From Diacronema lutheri (Eukaryota > Haptophyta > Pavlovophyceae > Pavlovales > Pavlovaceae), in contig JAGTXO010000049.1 in NCBI GenBank assembly GCA_019448385.1, positions 43,501 to 107,500 of the forward strand: a stretch of 64,000 nucleotides of DNA, given 5' to 3'. The position numbers were made by a program, and so were the translations under genes. This document shows, piece by piece, positions 20,148 to 29,975 of this stretch. The stretch's first letter is position 1, and every line of letters begins with the position of its first letter. The notes below the pieces were generated by a model. The model was not told the origin of the DNA, made no database searches, and saw only the letters and a program-made list of their open reading frames with translations.

Positions 20148-21122
20148 ATGCTGACGATCGTACTGGCAGCTCTCTCTGCGCCTCGAGGGGTGGTGCTCCG
20201 GCACCCGGCCGGCGCTCGTCGCGCTCTTGCGCGTTGTGATGGCGGTAGTGCGTACGGCCGTTCACCGCTGCGCTCACGCTCGAGCGGTTCCATCGAGCAG
20301 CAGGATTCCCGCTTTGCCGGGGCGGACGAGCGCCGCGCGCGGCTGCACGCCGCCATGGTCGAGCTGCACGGCGCGGACGCGCTTGACTTTGTCGGTGACG
20401 CGTCCTTTGCAGGCTCGGCGGCGCTTCGGTGCTACGACAGCTTCATCCACCCCCGCTCGGCCGGCGCGCTCGCAGCGAGCGACAAGCCAAGCCGCGCACG
20501 CGTGATCGCAAACCAGATCGCGTACCACGTGCGCGAGCTGCGCGCGCACCGCGCCGAGTGGCTGCGCAACACGGACGCCGACGTTGCGGCCGCCGCGAGC
20601 CCGCCCCACGATCTGACGCTCGTCCTCGACAACCTGCGCTCCGCGCACAACGTCGGCAGCATCTTTCGGCTCGCCGAGTGCGCCGGCCTATGCGAGGTGC
20701 TCACGACGGGGATCACGCCCGCGCCGCCGCACCCGGCGCTCCTCAAGACCGCGCTCGGCACCGCGCAGCGCGTGCCCACCAGGCACGTGCCGTCCGCGCT
20801 CGACGCCGTCGTACAGCTGCAGGCGCGCGGCGTGCACGTGTGCTGCGCCGAGACAGCGGACGGTTCCTTCTCGCTCTTCGAGCAGAGCGCGCGCCACAGC
20901 GGCGCGAGCGCCGCGCACGCGCTCAGGCCGCCGCTTGCACTCGTGCTCGGCAACGAGCTCGTCGGTGTCGACGCGCGCGTGCTCGCTCTGTGTGACTCGG
21001 TCGTGCACCTGCCGACCTTTGGCTCGAAGAACTCGCTCAACGTTGCAACGTGCGCCTCGGCGATGGTCTACCACATTCTATACACGTGGCACGCCGCGGC
21101 CGAAGATAGATCGGGCGCATAA
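20148..21122 (+). CDS. SpoU/TrmH-family RNA 2'-O-methyltransferase
   Basis: A 324-aa SPOUT methyltransferase. Motif 1 is LVLDNLRSAHNVGSIFRLAE (N and R of the N-x-x-x-x-x-R catalytic set). Motif 2 is LALVLGNELVGVDARVLALC, and motif 3 is VHLPTFGSKNSLNVATCASA, which form the SAM-binding deep trefoil knot. Such enzymes methylate ribose 2'-OH in tRNA (Gm18-type) or rRNA. The N-terminal ~70 residues (MLTIVLAALSAPRGVVLRHP...) are basic and Ala-rich and may target an organelle. An in-frame ATG at 20064 could give a longer form. The region between 100 and 150 (SRARVIANQIAYHVRELRAH) is an extra helix. No intron. Confidence 0.85.
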   Translation: MLTIVLAALSAPRGVVLRHPAGARRALARCDGGSAYGRSPLRSRSSGSIEQQDSRFAGADERRARLHAAMVELHGADALDFVGDASFAGSAALRCYDSFIHPRSAGALAASDKPSRARVIANQIAYHVRELRAHRAEWLRNTDADVAAAASPPHDLTLVLDNLRSAHNVGSIFRLAECAGLCEVLTTGITPAPPHPALLKTALGTAQRVPTRHVPSALDAVVQLQARGVHVCCAETADGSFSLFEQSARHSGASAAHALRPPLALVLGNELVGVDARVLALCDSVVHLPTFGSKNSLNVATCASAMVYHILYTWHAAAEDRSGA

Positions 21123-21130
21123 CGACTGAA

Positions 21131-21168
21131 AGGGGGAAGGGGGGGGGGGGGGGGGCGGGGGGGGGGGG
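21131..21168 (+). repeat. Poly-G tract, convergent intergenic
   Basis: Runs of about 17 and 12 G separated by a single C, just after the SpoU stop, between two convergent genes. On the minus strand it is a poly-C tract, like the others in this window. G-quadruplex capable. Confidence 0.85.
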
Positions 21169-21207
21169 TGCTTGTCATCAAACTCCCGCCATTGTCATTG
21201 AGGCGCC

Positions 21208-21873
21208 TCATGGACGAGCGCGCGAGGGCTCGCCCTCGTGCAGCAAAATCAGGCTGGGCGGGCGTATGCGCTCCTCGAGGACGGCGATGAGCAGCACAAG
21301 CAGCGCCGCGAGCCAGAGCCTGCGGCCAGCCATCCAAGGGCGCACGACCGACGACAGATCCGACTCCAAGCTGCGGCCTCGGGACGACACCTGCGCAGCC
21401 CGTACCCGCTTCGCACCCGGCAGCGGAGCTGGTCCGGAGCACCCAGCCATCGGTCGCGCCATCATTGGCGCCGTGGACACCAGGTCGATGGCCGCATCGC
21501 CATACGCCCAGGTGGCGGCCGGCGGCTCGGCCTCAAACGTCGTCCGGTACATATACAACGTCGTGACCGCGCGCCCGCGCCGAGTGATGACGTCGCAGTC
21601 ATCGTCCGCGTGGTGGTGGATCATCGCGCCGCAAAAGGCGTGACAATCGCGCGCATACGCGCGCGTGTCGAGCACGTGCAGGCGCCACACGCTCTCGACG
21701 TCGAGCGAAGGCAAGAGCTGGCGGCCGTCGAAGTCGAGAAGGTCGGCTTTGAGACGCATGAAGCGCTCATACTCGGTGAGCGCCGCATCACTCTGGGCCG
21801 CGTCCCAGCCGAGCAACCGCGAGCAGCGCCTGCGCAGGATGTCCGCGCGCGCCACGAGCACGTAGGAAGTCAT
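21208..21873 (-). CDS. Tail-anchored protein, glycine-rich-domain-protein-like
   Basis: A 221-aa protein. The core is LTEYERFMRLKADL then VESVWRLHVLDTRAYARDCH and FCGAMIHHHADDD. The W-x-L-H-x-L-D-T-x-x-Y-x-x-D-C pattern recalls the DUF1399 repeat of glycine-rich domain proteins (H-x-x-L-x-x-x-x-Y-x-x-D-C). A single hydrophobic helix near the C-terminus (LWLAALLVLLIAVLEERI) makes it a likely tail-anchored membrane protein facing the cytosol. Function unknown. No intron. It starts 53 bp from the divergent CRAL-TRIO gene. Confidence 0.66.
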   Translation of the reverse strand: MTSYVLVARADILRRRCSRLLGWDAAQSDAALTEYERFMRLKADLLDFDGRQLLPSLDVESVWRLHVLDTRAYARDCHAFCGAMIHHHADDDCDVITRRGRAVTTLYMYRTTFEAEPPAATWAYGDAAIDLVSTAPMMARPMAGCSGPAPLPGAKRVRAAQVSSRGRSLESDLSSVVRPWMAGRRLWLAALLVLLIAVLEERIRPPSLILLHEGEPSRARP

Positions 21874-21926
21874 GATGGACCCATGGACGGCGGGCGGGCC
21901 ACACTCCCAAAAGTCTCAACTCGACG

Positions 21927-22904
21927 ATGAGAATAATGGCGAGCAGCATGGCCATTTTTCTCCTCTGCGTCGTCTCGGCAGAGGCGAGCCATCTCACGAG
22001 CAGAGCGCCGGGGAGCCTGCGCTGCTCACCTGCGGCGGCGCGTGCGCGTGTTGGCATGGGGCTGCCCGCGTTTGGCACGCCGGTCGCCGAGCTGCGCGCG
22101 CGCTGCGCGCCGAGCCTCGACGCCCTGCTCGCGCGCACGGAGGACGCTCGTGACCCGGGCGAGCACGACGAGCTGTGGGTGCTGCGCTTCGTGCTCGAGC
22201 ATGCGGACGTCAATGTGGCCGAGGCCGCGCTGCGCGCGACGCTCGCGTGGCAGCGCGGCGAGGGCGCGCCGATCGTGCGCGCGGCCAAGGAGGCGCTTGC
22301 GGCCGCGACGGCCGGCGGAGGCTGGAACAACGAGCCCATCGTCGAGCGCGCGCCGCATGCCGCGCTGATTCGGCCCTTCATGGGCGCCGCGCAGGTGCAG
22401 ACCATCCCGTCGAAAGGCGGCGAGTACCTCATCTATACGATCCGTGCGTCGGCCATCGACGACAAGGCGCTGATGCGCAGCGTGAGCGCTGAGCAGCTGT
22501 CCGACTTTTTCGTGTTCGCCAAGGAGGTGAACGCGCGCGTCGCGCTGCAGCGGACCGCCGCGACGGGCAAGCTGGTCGGGCTTGTGACCGCCAACGATCT
22601 CACGGGCATCAGCCTCTTCGGCTCGTCGCAGTTCCGCTCGGCGCTCTCGGCTGCGTCAAAGCGGACGGCCGCGCTCTACCCAGCGCTGCTCGGCCCAACG
22701 GTACTGCTCAACTTGCCGCCGCTGCTCGGTGCGCTTGTCAAGCTGTTCACGCCGCTGTTCCCAAAGGCCGTGCTTGACAAGCTGCGCTTCGAGAGCGGGC
22801 CGCTGAAGGACGTGGCTGATCTGCGCGTGCTCCTGCGATCGGCGGGCGGGCCGGAGCGCGATGCCTTCCTCGCGGACATCGACGCGTGCGTGCGGCGCCG
22901 GTGA
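21927..22904 (+). CDS. CRAL-TRIO (Sec14-like) lipid-binding protein
   Basis: A 325-aa protein. A hydrophobic leader (MASSMAIFLLCVVSAEASHL) suggests secretory or plastid entry. DELWVLRFVLEHADVNVAEA is the CRAL-TRIO N-terminal helical motif, and ALRATLAWQRGEGAP continues it. The lipid-binding domain includes LVTANDLTGISLFG, KRTAALYPALLGPTVLLNLP and FTPLFPKAVLDKLRF, matching the strand/helix order of Sec14-like pockets. These proteins bind and transfer phosphoinositides, tocopherol or retinoids; the ligand is unknown. No intron. The 3' end is 25 bp from the convergent ciliary gene. Confidence 0.78.
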   Translation: MRIMASSMAIFLLCVVSAEASHLTSRAPGSLRCSPAAARARVGMGLPAFGTPVAELRARCAPSLDALLARTEDARDPGEHDELWVLRFVLEHADVNVAEAALRATLAWQRGEGAPIVRAAKEALAAATAGGGWNNEPIVERAPHAALIRPFMGAAQVQTIPSKGGEYLIYTIRASAIDDKALMRSVSAEQLSDFFVFAKEVNARVALQRTAATGKLVGLVTANDLTGISLFGSSQFRSALSAASKRTAALYPALLGPTVLLNLPPLLGALVKLFTPLFPKAVLDKLRFESGPLKDVADLRVLLRSAGGPERDAFLADIDACVRRR

Positions 22905-22929
22905 GGACGGGGAGAGGGGGGCAGGGGGG

Positions 22930-24135
22930 TCAAACCATGTTTGTGAGGATTGGCGCCTGCGAGACGGGTTTGACGATCGCCATGGAGCGCCCGTCGAGCG
23001 GCCGCAGCAGCTTGTAGTACGCCTCGGCGTTGTGCACGCCATTGTCCGAGACGGTGAGCGCCGCGTGCGTGAAGAAGTCGGAGACGAGCGAGTTGGAGAC
23101 GCCGACGGTGGGCGGCGTGTACTGCACGGTGGCGGTCGAGTACAGCGATGTGCCCAACTCGCCCGGCTTGAAGCCGAACGAGCCCGCCAGATCCGCGCGT
23201 CCGCTCGTCGTGAGCGTCAGATCGCGCTTGCGCTCCGCCTGGTTGGCGAATGCACTCGGCAAGAAGCCGAGGAAGCCGGGCACACTGCGCGGGTACTGAC
23301 CGAGCTCGGAGAGCAGGACGCGCTTTGTCGACGGCTTCTCCACGTTCGCCGAATGCTCGAGCGCGCGCCTGTTCCCCTGCGCGGCCGCGATGAAGCCGCT
23401 GTAGCCCGGGACGTGCTCGACAGCCTTGGGCGTGCCCGCAAAGTGCTCGCGCGTCGACGCCTTGAGGGAGAGATCGCGCGTGGCCATCGGGATGGTCGAG
23501 CGCGGGTTGAAGTCACGCCCGCCAAAGCTCCGCCTGTATGAGGTGTCCATGAAGGCGCGCGACGCCGCCTGTTCGATCGATCTGAAGTCGCGCGCGAGCC
23601 GCTCGCGCTCCTTCGCGCTCGGCAGCGGCGGCGGCGGCTCGTAGCCGCCGATGTTGACGTGCGGGCGGATGACGGCGGCAACCTGCAGGGCCTCCGCTTG
23701 CTTTTGTTGCGTCTCCGTCTCGTACAGCACGTTCTTCACGCCCGACGCCTCGGGCCGAACGGTGCCGCCCACAAACTCGCCGGCCGCGAGGACCTGCTCC
23801 GTCTTCGCGGCGCCCGAAAGCATCTCCTGCCGGTACGTACTCTCCGCCACGAACGGCTTGGGTATGAACGATCTGCCGTCGACGAACGGGTTGTACGGCG
23901 AGAGCGCGCCGCTCGCGCGCGCCGACATGTCCTTTGGGAACATGTCTGGCGTCATGCTGAACGCGGCCAGCGTCTCGGTCGGCGCCGAGTCGATCACAAG
24001 TCCACCCTTGCTGTGCTCGGACGTGTTCGACCGCACCTTACCCGTGTGCACGGTGGTGTCCTTGATCCCCACCTGGATGATCTCCGCGTTCGGCACGTAC
24101 CCCGTGTACCCGGTGATCCCGCGCTGCTCAAACAT
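22930..24135 (-). CDS. CIMIP2/FAM166-like ciliary microtubule inner protein
   Basis: A 401-aa protein starting MFEQRGITGYTGYVPNAEII. GYTGYVP, VPGYSGFI and VPGFLGFLPS are repeats of the DUF2475 signature (P-G-Y-x-G-F/Y-x-P) found in FAM166/CIMIP2-type proteins inside doublet microtubules of cilia. Basic residues, Tyr and short proline turns dominate, typical of microtubule inner proteins. NPFVDGRSFIPKPF and GGRDFNPRSTIPMATRD are other likely tubulin-contacting segments. It indicates that the organism makes flagella. No intron. The start is 56 bp from the divergent LYAR-like gene. Confidence 0.75.
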   Translation of the reverse strand: MFEQRGITGYTGYVPNAEIIQVGIKDTTVHTGKVRSNTSEHSKGGLVIDSAPTETLAAFSMTPDMFPKDMSARASGALSPYNPFVDGRSFIPKPFVAESTYRQEMLSGAAKTEQVLAAGEFVGGTVRPEASGVKNVLYETETQQKQAEALQVAAVIRPHVNIGGYEPPPPLPSAKERERLARDFRSIEQAASRAFMDTSYRRSFGGRDFNPRSTIPMATRDLSLKASTREHFAGTPKAVEHVPGYSGFIAAAQGNRRALEHSANVEKPSTKRVLLSELGQYPRSVPGFLGFLPSAFANQAERKRDLTLTTSGRADLAGSFGFKPGELGTSLYSTATVQYTPPTVGVSNSLVSDFFTHAALTVSDNGVHNAEAYYKLLRPLDGRSMAIVKPVSQAPILTNMV

Positions 24136-24191
24136 GACCTACCTGCGCTCTCGGCAAGAAGTGTAACAGGCGCCTCGACTTTTTGCCCACG

Positions 24192-24982
24192 ATGGACGAG
24201 GCGCGCCAGGCGGCATACGCGGACGAGGTGGCCAGGAGTGCCCCCCTGGGAGGAAGGGGAGGGCTCGGCTTGGAGACCGGCGGTGTGGCGCCTGAGAAGC
24301 GCAAGGTGAGCAAGGCCGAGAAGGAGCTCCTCGGCTCGCTCAAGGGACACCCTGGCGGCCTCGCGTCGATGCAGACGACAGTGGCGCGCGCGATCACGCA
24401 CGGCAACGCAAACTTTGATCCGTACGGCGCGCCGAGTGGCGAGACCTCGCGCCGTCTGTGCGCGAGCGATGTCGCCGTGCGCCGTGATTTTGGCCGGAGG
24501 CTTGCCTCGAGCGCGCGCGGTTGATCGGGGCAGGCCTGACGCTGGCGCGCCCACCCATACTTGGCCGCCGCCCGCTCAGATGGAAGAAGCCGATCAAGGC
24601 GAGCGAGCTCAACGCCGTGAACGCCAACAAGAATGACCTCTACAGCCACTTCACGCGCGCAGGCGTCCTCACCGGCGATCAGGACGTCGCGCTCGAAACG
24701 CAGATGCAGAACGCTGCCCCGGCGCCGGGCCCCGCTTTTGACAAGGCGGTGCTCAAGGCGGTCAAGCGGGCGCTCAAGGGCAATGGCGGGCAGATGGCGA
24801 GCAAAGCGCTGCGAAAGAGCGTTGTCGCGTCACTGGCTGCTGGCGCGCAGGGCGGCCCGGATGCGCGGGCGGCGATAAAAGCGCACGTCGACCGCGCGAT
24901 CGAGCTCGGTGGACGGAGCAGCAAGTGGAGCGTGCACGAGGGCACGGTGACGCTCTCTCGGAAGAGCCGAAGACGTGCCTGA
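24192..24982 (+). CDS. Hypothetical protein with LYAR-like C-terminus
   Basis: A 222-aa basic protein in two exons. Intron 24458-24579 (122 nt, GT-AG, phase 2) joins ETSRRL to WKKPIKASELNAVNANKNDL. The N-terminal ~90 residues include RKVSKAEKELLGSLKGHPGG. The C-terminal ~70 residues (FDKAVLKAVKRALKGNGGQM, then SKALRKSVVASLAAG and KWSVHEGTVTLSRKSRR) resemble the winged-helix tail of LYAR-type nucleolar growth regulators, in which L-K-x-L-R-K precedes basic residues. The match is loose and the Cys/His fingers of LYAR are absent. Function uncertain. Confidence 0.55.
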
Positions 24983-24987
24983 CTCAT

Positions 24988-25018
24988 TCACCCTGGCGCC
25001 ATTTCCGGCGTTCTACCT

Positions 25019-25057
<39 letters not shown>

Positions 25058-25818
25058 CTCATGCCCGCACGCGATGCGCCGGAGCCAAGCGCGGCGGCCG
25101 GCAAACGTAAGCTCGCTTGCGTCGCAAAGCTTTCGTTCGTGAGGCTGTGCTCGCTGGCGATCGCCTCGTCGCGCGCGTCGTGGCGGACGGCCACCGGCAC
25201 GGCGACGAGCCGCTCGCCAGGCGTTTGGGCGAGCGGGAGCGGGCCAGTGTCCGCCCAGTGCCTCGCTCGGACCTCGGCGGCCTGAATGTGCGGCGCGGGC
25301 AGGAAGTACAGGCGGGCGTCCTTGCGAACCACGCGGCCGGCGCGCAGGGTCGAGGTCGGGTCAGCGCGTGCCGGCGCTGGTACCCGCGTCGCATCCGCGC
25401 CCCATATCGCCGCGAGCGCGCCACTCGACTCGCCGGCTGCGAACCTGCCGCTGCTTGGCGGCGGCGATGGCGCGCGCGGGAGCTGCAGCCTCATCGTCGA
25501 CGAGCCATGCATGCGGCGCACGCTGAATGCCGGTTGCGTGTCTACGCCGCGCGGTGCTATGCACGCACTCGCGCGCTCGCCGCCGGTGGCAAGCCGCTCC
25601 GCGTTCGCGTTGGCGTCGAGCACGGTGGAGAGCGAGCGCGCGTGGTACGCGTGCGATGGGAGCGCATAGGCGAAGAAGGGGTCGGCCGCGTCGAGGAAGG
25701 GGAGGTTGGTGAAAACAAGACCAGCGGGCGGCAGCTTTCGCAGTGCGGGCCGCGCGGCGCCGTAGCTCGGCGCGCTCGGCACCTGCACAAACCGGTGCGG
25801 GCCCGTGCGCGACACCAT
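24988..25818 (-). CDS. Hypothetical proline-rich protein
   Basis: A 276-aa open frame from ATG 25818 with no recognised domain. The first ~80 residues (RFVQVPSAPSYGAARPALRK, LVFTNLPFLDAADPFFAYAL) look structured. DARLYFLPAPHIQAAEVRAR and ERLVAVPVAVRHDARDEAIA follow. Near the end the 38-nt G tract (C on this strand) would encode ~12 prolines. Since homopolymer length may be misread, the last ~25 residues and the stop are unreliable; the tract could also lie in an intron or the 3' UTR. The initiator ATG is in a CCATGG palindrome. The 3' end is 5 bp from the convergent gene. Confidence 0.5.
25020..25057 (+). repeat. 38-nt poly-G tract
   Basis: The longest homopolymer in the window, pure G on plus. 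It is poly-C in the sense of the minus-strand gene that overlaps it. Similar tracts sit in introns or gene ends elsewhere in the window. Confidence 0.9.
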
Positions 25819-25921
25819 GGCGTCCGCGCTCCCGCCAGTCGAGGGGGAAGTTCGACGCTCCTGTAACGGAACGCGACGGGCGAGCTCGCGCAAAAAAAAG
25901 GAGCAGCGAGGGGACGAGCCG

Positions 25922-27695
25922 ATGTACGGCGCGCTGCCGACGCGGCCGCGGCTGGGGCTCAAGCCGCAGCCCAACTGCCCAATCAGTGCGCTGGACGACG
26001 GCCTGATTGTCGCCATCTTCGCCTACCTCAAGCCCAACCACCTGCGCTTCACTGCAGACACGCTGCGCGCGGATGGCACAGTCACCAGCGCGGAGAAGGG
26101 GTATCGGTGCTCGAGCGATAACTCGATGCGCATGGGCGAGCTGGTGCAGTACGTGAGCATCGTCGAGCTCATTCAGTGCAGCATGGTCTGCCGCCAGTGG
26201 CGCCGCTGCGCGCAACTGCGCGCGTTGTGGGAGGAGGCCGACCTGAGCAAGTTCCGCGACGCCGTGAACGACGACCTCGTGCTGCGTATCGCGCAGAAGG
26301 CGGGGCGCCGGGTGCGCGCGGCGCGCGCTGCACGGACGCCGCACGCCGTGCCGGCGCTTGGCACGCGCGCCGATGCGCCGCGTGGTGCACGTCCGTCGAA
26401 TGCGCTCACCGCGCGCTGCGCAACCCCGCGAGTCCTCCGGTGCCCTGACGCGCGCGCGCCGCGCCGCCGTGTCCGCGTTGGCTCGCGTGCTCTGCCCGCG
26501 CGCAGCTGCGCTCGCTCTGCCTCAACCACTGCGTGCGCATCACGGACGTGTCCATGTACCACCTGTCGACCCACTGCCCGCTCATCACTGAGCTGCACAT
26601 CCAGGGGTGCACTCAGCTCTCAGCCAGTGCGGTGCTCAATTTGATGCGCACACTCGCGTATCGCAACGGTCTGTTGCGCAAACCGGCGGTGCTCTCGATC
26701 GAGCTGGCCAAATGCGCCTTCCTCTCGCCCAGCGTTCTCGAGGAGATCGAGAAGGCGCTCTACACCGCCTCGCGCGACGCCAACGCGACCGGACGCCGGC
26801 GTCGAGCGGGCGACGCTGAGCTCGCGCGGCGGACAGACGACCGCCCAGCGCATTCGGGCGCGCCCGCGCCCGCGGCGCACGCGTGTGCGCGCGTCAAGCG
26901 CGCGCAGGATGCCGCGCAGAATGCCGAAGATCGGTGCGCGCCGCTCGCCGTTGTTCGGCGCGTGCGCCGCGATCGGCCGGGCCGTCCGCGCAGGGCGCGC
27001 CCCCGGCGCGCCAGCGGCTGACGCACGCCGCCATCCTGCGCGTCACGCGCTGCCGCGCCGCAGCTGGCGCTCGACGTTTGAGCTCGACGTCGGGCTGTGC
27101 AACCTGTGCAACAGCGTGGTTGATCTGAGCGACGGGGGTCGCTGCTCGCTCTGCGCGTCGGTCACGTGCGAGCGCTGCTCGGATACGCCGAGCACGTGCG
27201 AGCTGTGCTGCGAGAGCTTTTGCAACGACTGCCGGCTGGTGAGGGCGCGCTACCAACACTCCTGTGTGCTCTCGCCACTGGCGCCCGAGCAAGTCCGGCG
27301 CGCGCGCCGCCCCGCGCTGCGACGCGCGCGCCGACGGCGCCGCCCGCGCGCACGCCGCGCCGCGCCGCGCCGCGCAGGTGGCGACGTGCGTGTCATGCAT
27401 GAAGGACTACTGCGAGGACTGCCAGGAGGTGCTCATGTGCGGCGAGTGCGACGCGGTCCTGTGCCCGGAGTGCCACTCCGAGCACGTGTGCCCAGTGGAC
27501 ACCCTCGACGCTCCAGCGCCAGCGGCGTGCGAGCTGCAGCTGGCCGCGCGGGCGTCGGACACGCATGCGCAAAGCGCCGGCGAGCGCGCAGCTGCATCGG
27601 CGCCCGCGCACGTGAGGAGGGGCGGTGGCGGGGAGCACCCGCACGTGCAGAAGAGGCTACCGGTGCACCGGGCCAACGGCCACCCAAGGGTGTGA
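25922..27695 (+). CDS. F-box/LRR protein with C-terminal zinc-finger (B-box-like) modules
   Basis: Likely substrate adaptor of an SCF ubiquitin ligase. The F-box is split: LDDGLIVAIFAYLKP is followed by a ~45-residue insertion, then VELIQCSMVCRQWRRCAQLR and LWEEADLS. Intron 26312-26505 (194 nt) leads to LRSLCLNHCVRITDVSMYHL, leucine-rich repeats of the Amn1/FBXL type. A further intron somewhere in ~26795-27062 could not be fixed. It leads to Cys-rich modules (VGLCNLCNSVVD, CSLCASVTCERCSDT, CELCCESFCNDC). Intron 27293-27377 (85 nt) then joins them to CVSCMKDYCEDC and CGECDAVLCPECHSEHVC. The Cys spacing suggests repeated B-box/RING-like zinc sites. The start at 25922 is preferred; an in-frame ATG at 25817 would overlap the neighbour's start codon. 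Confidence 0.75.
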
Positions 27696-27719
27696 CCTAG
27701 GGCGTCGGATCCGCGCTCG

Positions 27720-28349
27720 TCACCGCAAAGCTTCAGCCTCGGGCTGGATCCGGCCTCCGGTGCTCGTGATGGTCTCAATGGGTCCGCCCGCCTGAGGGTG
27801 GGGAGGCGGTGCATCCTCGTGCGGGGATGCATCGAGCCCGGCCACGTAGGCCAAAGCTGCGGTCGTGAGGCCGTCCGCGAGCGGCGCAGCAGCGGCGCAT
27901 GCGCTGAGCGCGAGACGGTCGGCTTCGCCGCTGGGCTGCGGGTCGTCGGAAGCCGGTGGCATCGCCGCACCGGCTGGGGCGCTGCCCCCGCTTACGCAGC
28001 CTCGCTCGCCGCACTCGGCTGATTCGCGGCCGCACAGGTAGCAAAAGCATGTGCCGCAACGGCAGGTGATCGTGTCGCAGCCACCGTTCTTCTCGACGCG
28101 CATGTGGCATGATGGGCAGCGCTTGGTGTGGTCGTCAGCCCACTCCTCGAAGAGCGCCTCGTGGTAGAGGTCGGCGGGCGCACCATCCGCAGCCGGCGTA
28201 CTTGCGCTCAGCAGCCGCGTGACAGCCGCGCTCAACCAGCCATTTGCAGCGATCAGCGCGCGAAGCGCGGCCGGCTCGTCGCAGAATCCCATCTCGCGCA
28301 GGGCGCTGAGCTCCTCCGCAAATCGCGCGACGTCCAGGGACACGTCCAT
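27720..28349 (-). CDS. UBA plus IBR-type zinc finger protein
   Basis: A 209-aa protein with a UBA domain at ~8-50 (ELSALREMGFCDEPAALRAL, then NGWLSAAVTRLLS), which binds ubiquitin. An IBR/RING2-type C6HC finger follows at ~75-115: KRCPSCHMRVEKNGGCDTIT then CRCGTCFCYLCGRE. The NGGCDTITC segment corresponds to the NGGCNHMTC of RBR ligases, where the catalytic Cys lies. No RING1 is present, so it is a half-RBR rather than a complete E3. The C-terminal ~90 residues are disordered. The poly-C tract 28364-28388 lies just upstream, between this and the divergent GT47 start. Confidence 0.8.
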   Translation of the reverse strand: MDVSLDVARFAEELSALREMGFCDEPAALRALIAANGWLSAAVTRLLSASTPAADGAPADLYHEALFEEWADDHTKRCPSCHMRVEKNGGCDTITCRCGTCFCYLCGRESAECGERGCVSGGSAPAGAAMPPASDDPQPSGEADRLALSACAAAAPLADGLTTAALAYVAGLDASPHEDAPPPHPQAGGPIETITSTGGRIQPEAEALR

Positions 28350-28363
28350 TTCTCCAACAGCTT

Positions 28364-28388
28364 CCCCCCCCCCCCCCCCCCCCCCCCC
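28364..28388 (+). repeat. 25-nt poly-C tract in a bidirectional intergenic region
   Basis: Pure C between the divergent UBA-IBR and GT47 starts (102 bp apart), followed by GGCTTCACCTTTTTTTTGGCC. It probably lies in the 5' UTR or promoter of the GT47 gene. Confidence 0.88.
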
Positions 28389-28451
28389 GGCTTCACCTTT
28401 TTTTTGGCCTTTTCGCCTGCAAATCGCCACCGCCGGTGCGGGTCGGCGGCG

Positions 28452-29936
28452 ATGGCTGGCGGGGCGGGGCGAGCGGCAATGTTCGCTGTTGGCGCTGCGG
28501 GCCTGCTCATCTTCCTTAACTACCAGTACGTGCTCGTCAAGCCCAACGTGGTGCAACGAACCGAAGCGCTGGCGCCGCTCGGCGCGCCGCTCGGCGCGCA
28601 GCTCGCACAGCCCGCCGAGGCTGGCGTGTCCGCGCCCGCGCCGAGAGGCGCGCACCCGTCGGTCGGCGAGCACACCAACCGGATCTCGCAGCTCGAGGCT
28701 GAGGTCGTCGCGCTGCGCGAGCAGCTCGCGCAGGCGCATTCTTCCCGCGTCGTGCCGCCCGCTGTGCCCGCCGCCCGCGCCGCGGTCGCCGCTCGGCACG
28801 CCGAGCGGCCGTGCCCATACTCGTGCGGGCCCGAGGGCACGTGCAACCGCGCGATTGGCGAGTGCTCGTGTCCGCCGCACCGCACTGGTCGGAACTGCTC
28901 CGAGCCCATGTTTCCGGCGTGCGCATCCATGTGGGGTTTCGCCCTCCCCTCCGCGCCGTGCGGCCTGCCCGAGGCCACGTTCCCGATCACGTGCGAGTGC
29001 GCGCAGGAGTGCGACGACGCGAACCTGCTCATGCGCCGGATGTGCTTTGAGCACAGGCCGCCGACCGACGAGGGGAGGCAGCGCGCGCGGCGGTGGCAGA
29101 CGGGCACGAGCGACGAGCGCTGGACGATGACCGCAGTGGACAACGCACAGCTCCTCGAGCTGATCAACGAGCGCGCGGCCGAGAGCCGCAGAGAAGCGCG
29201 CTGCTCGGGGCACGGCATCTGGATGGCGCAGCTCCCGCGCTGGGTGGACCCGCCCGGCCCGATCACGGCGATCCCCGCGGCGAAGTTCGACCCGGCCGGC
29301 GCGCCCGTCTGCATCTGCATGCCGACCCGCTGGGGCGACCGGTGCGAGCACACACTGCGCTCGGCGACCACGTGTCTCAACCGATGTAACGGACGCGGCC
29401 GGTGCGTCGATTCGGTCTGCGCGTGCGACGATGGCTTCTGGGGCGCGGACTGCACGCTGCGGATCAACCCGGCGGGCGGATATTCGCTCCTCGACCCGCC
29501 GCGCCCCGACCACGGCGTGACCGCAAGGGTATACGTGTATGAGCTGCCCGGTCGATTCACGACGTGGCTCGCAGCGCAGTCGAACGCGCACGAGTGGACG
29601 CATTCGTGGTGGTTCTACGACAACGACATCTCGCTGCACCAGCGCTTCCTCGCCTCGCCCTACCGCACGGCCAACCCGGAGGAGGCCGACTTCTTCTTTG
29701 TGCCGCTCTACCGCTCGCTCGGCGCGTACACGGCCGGATGGGGTCCGGGCGTCATCACGCCCAAGGGGTGGCGCGCCTTCTCGGCGGCGGTTGACTTTGT
29801 GCGCAAGAGCGCACCCTTCTTTGCGCAGCCGGGTGGCGCGCGCAAGCACAGTGCGCGCCACTGCGCGCCAGTGCGCGCCAGTGCGCGCGGGCCCGTTCCC
29901 CGTCCGGGGTCGTTCCCCCTGCGCCAAGCCAGCAAG

Positions 29937-29975
<39 letters not shown>

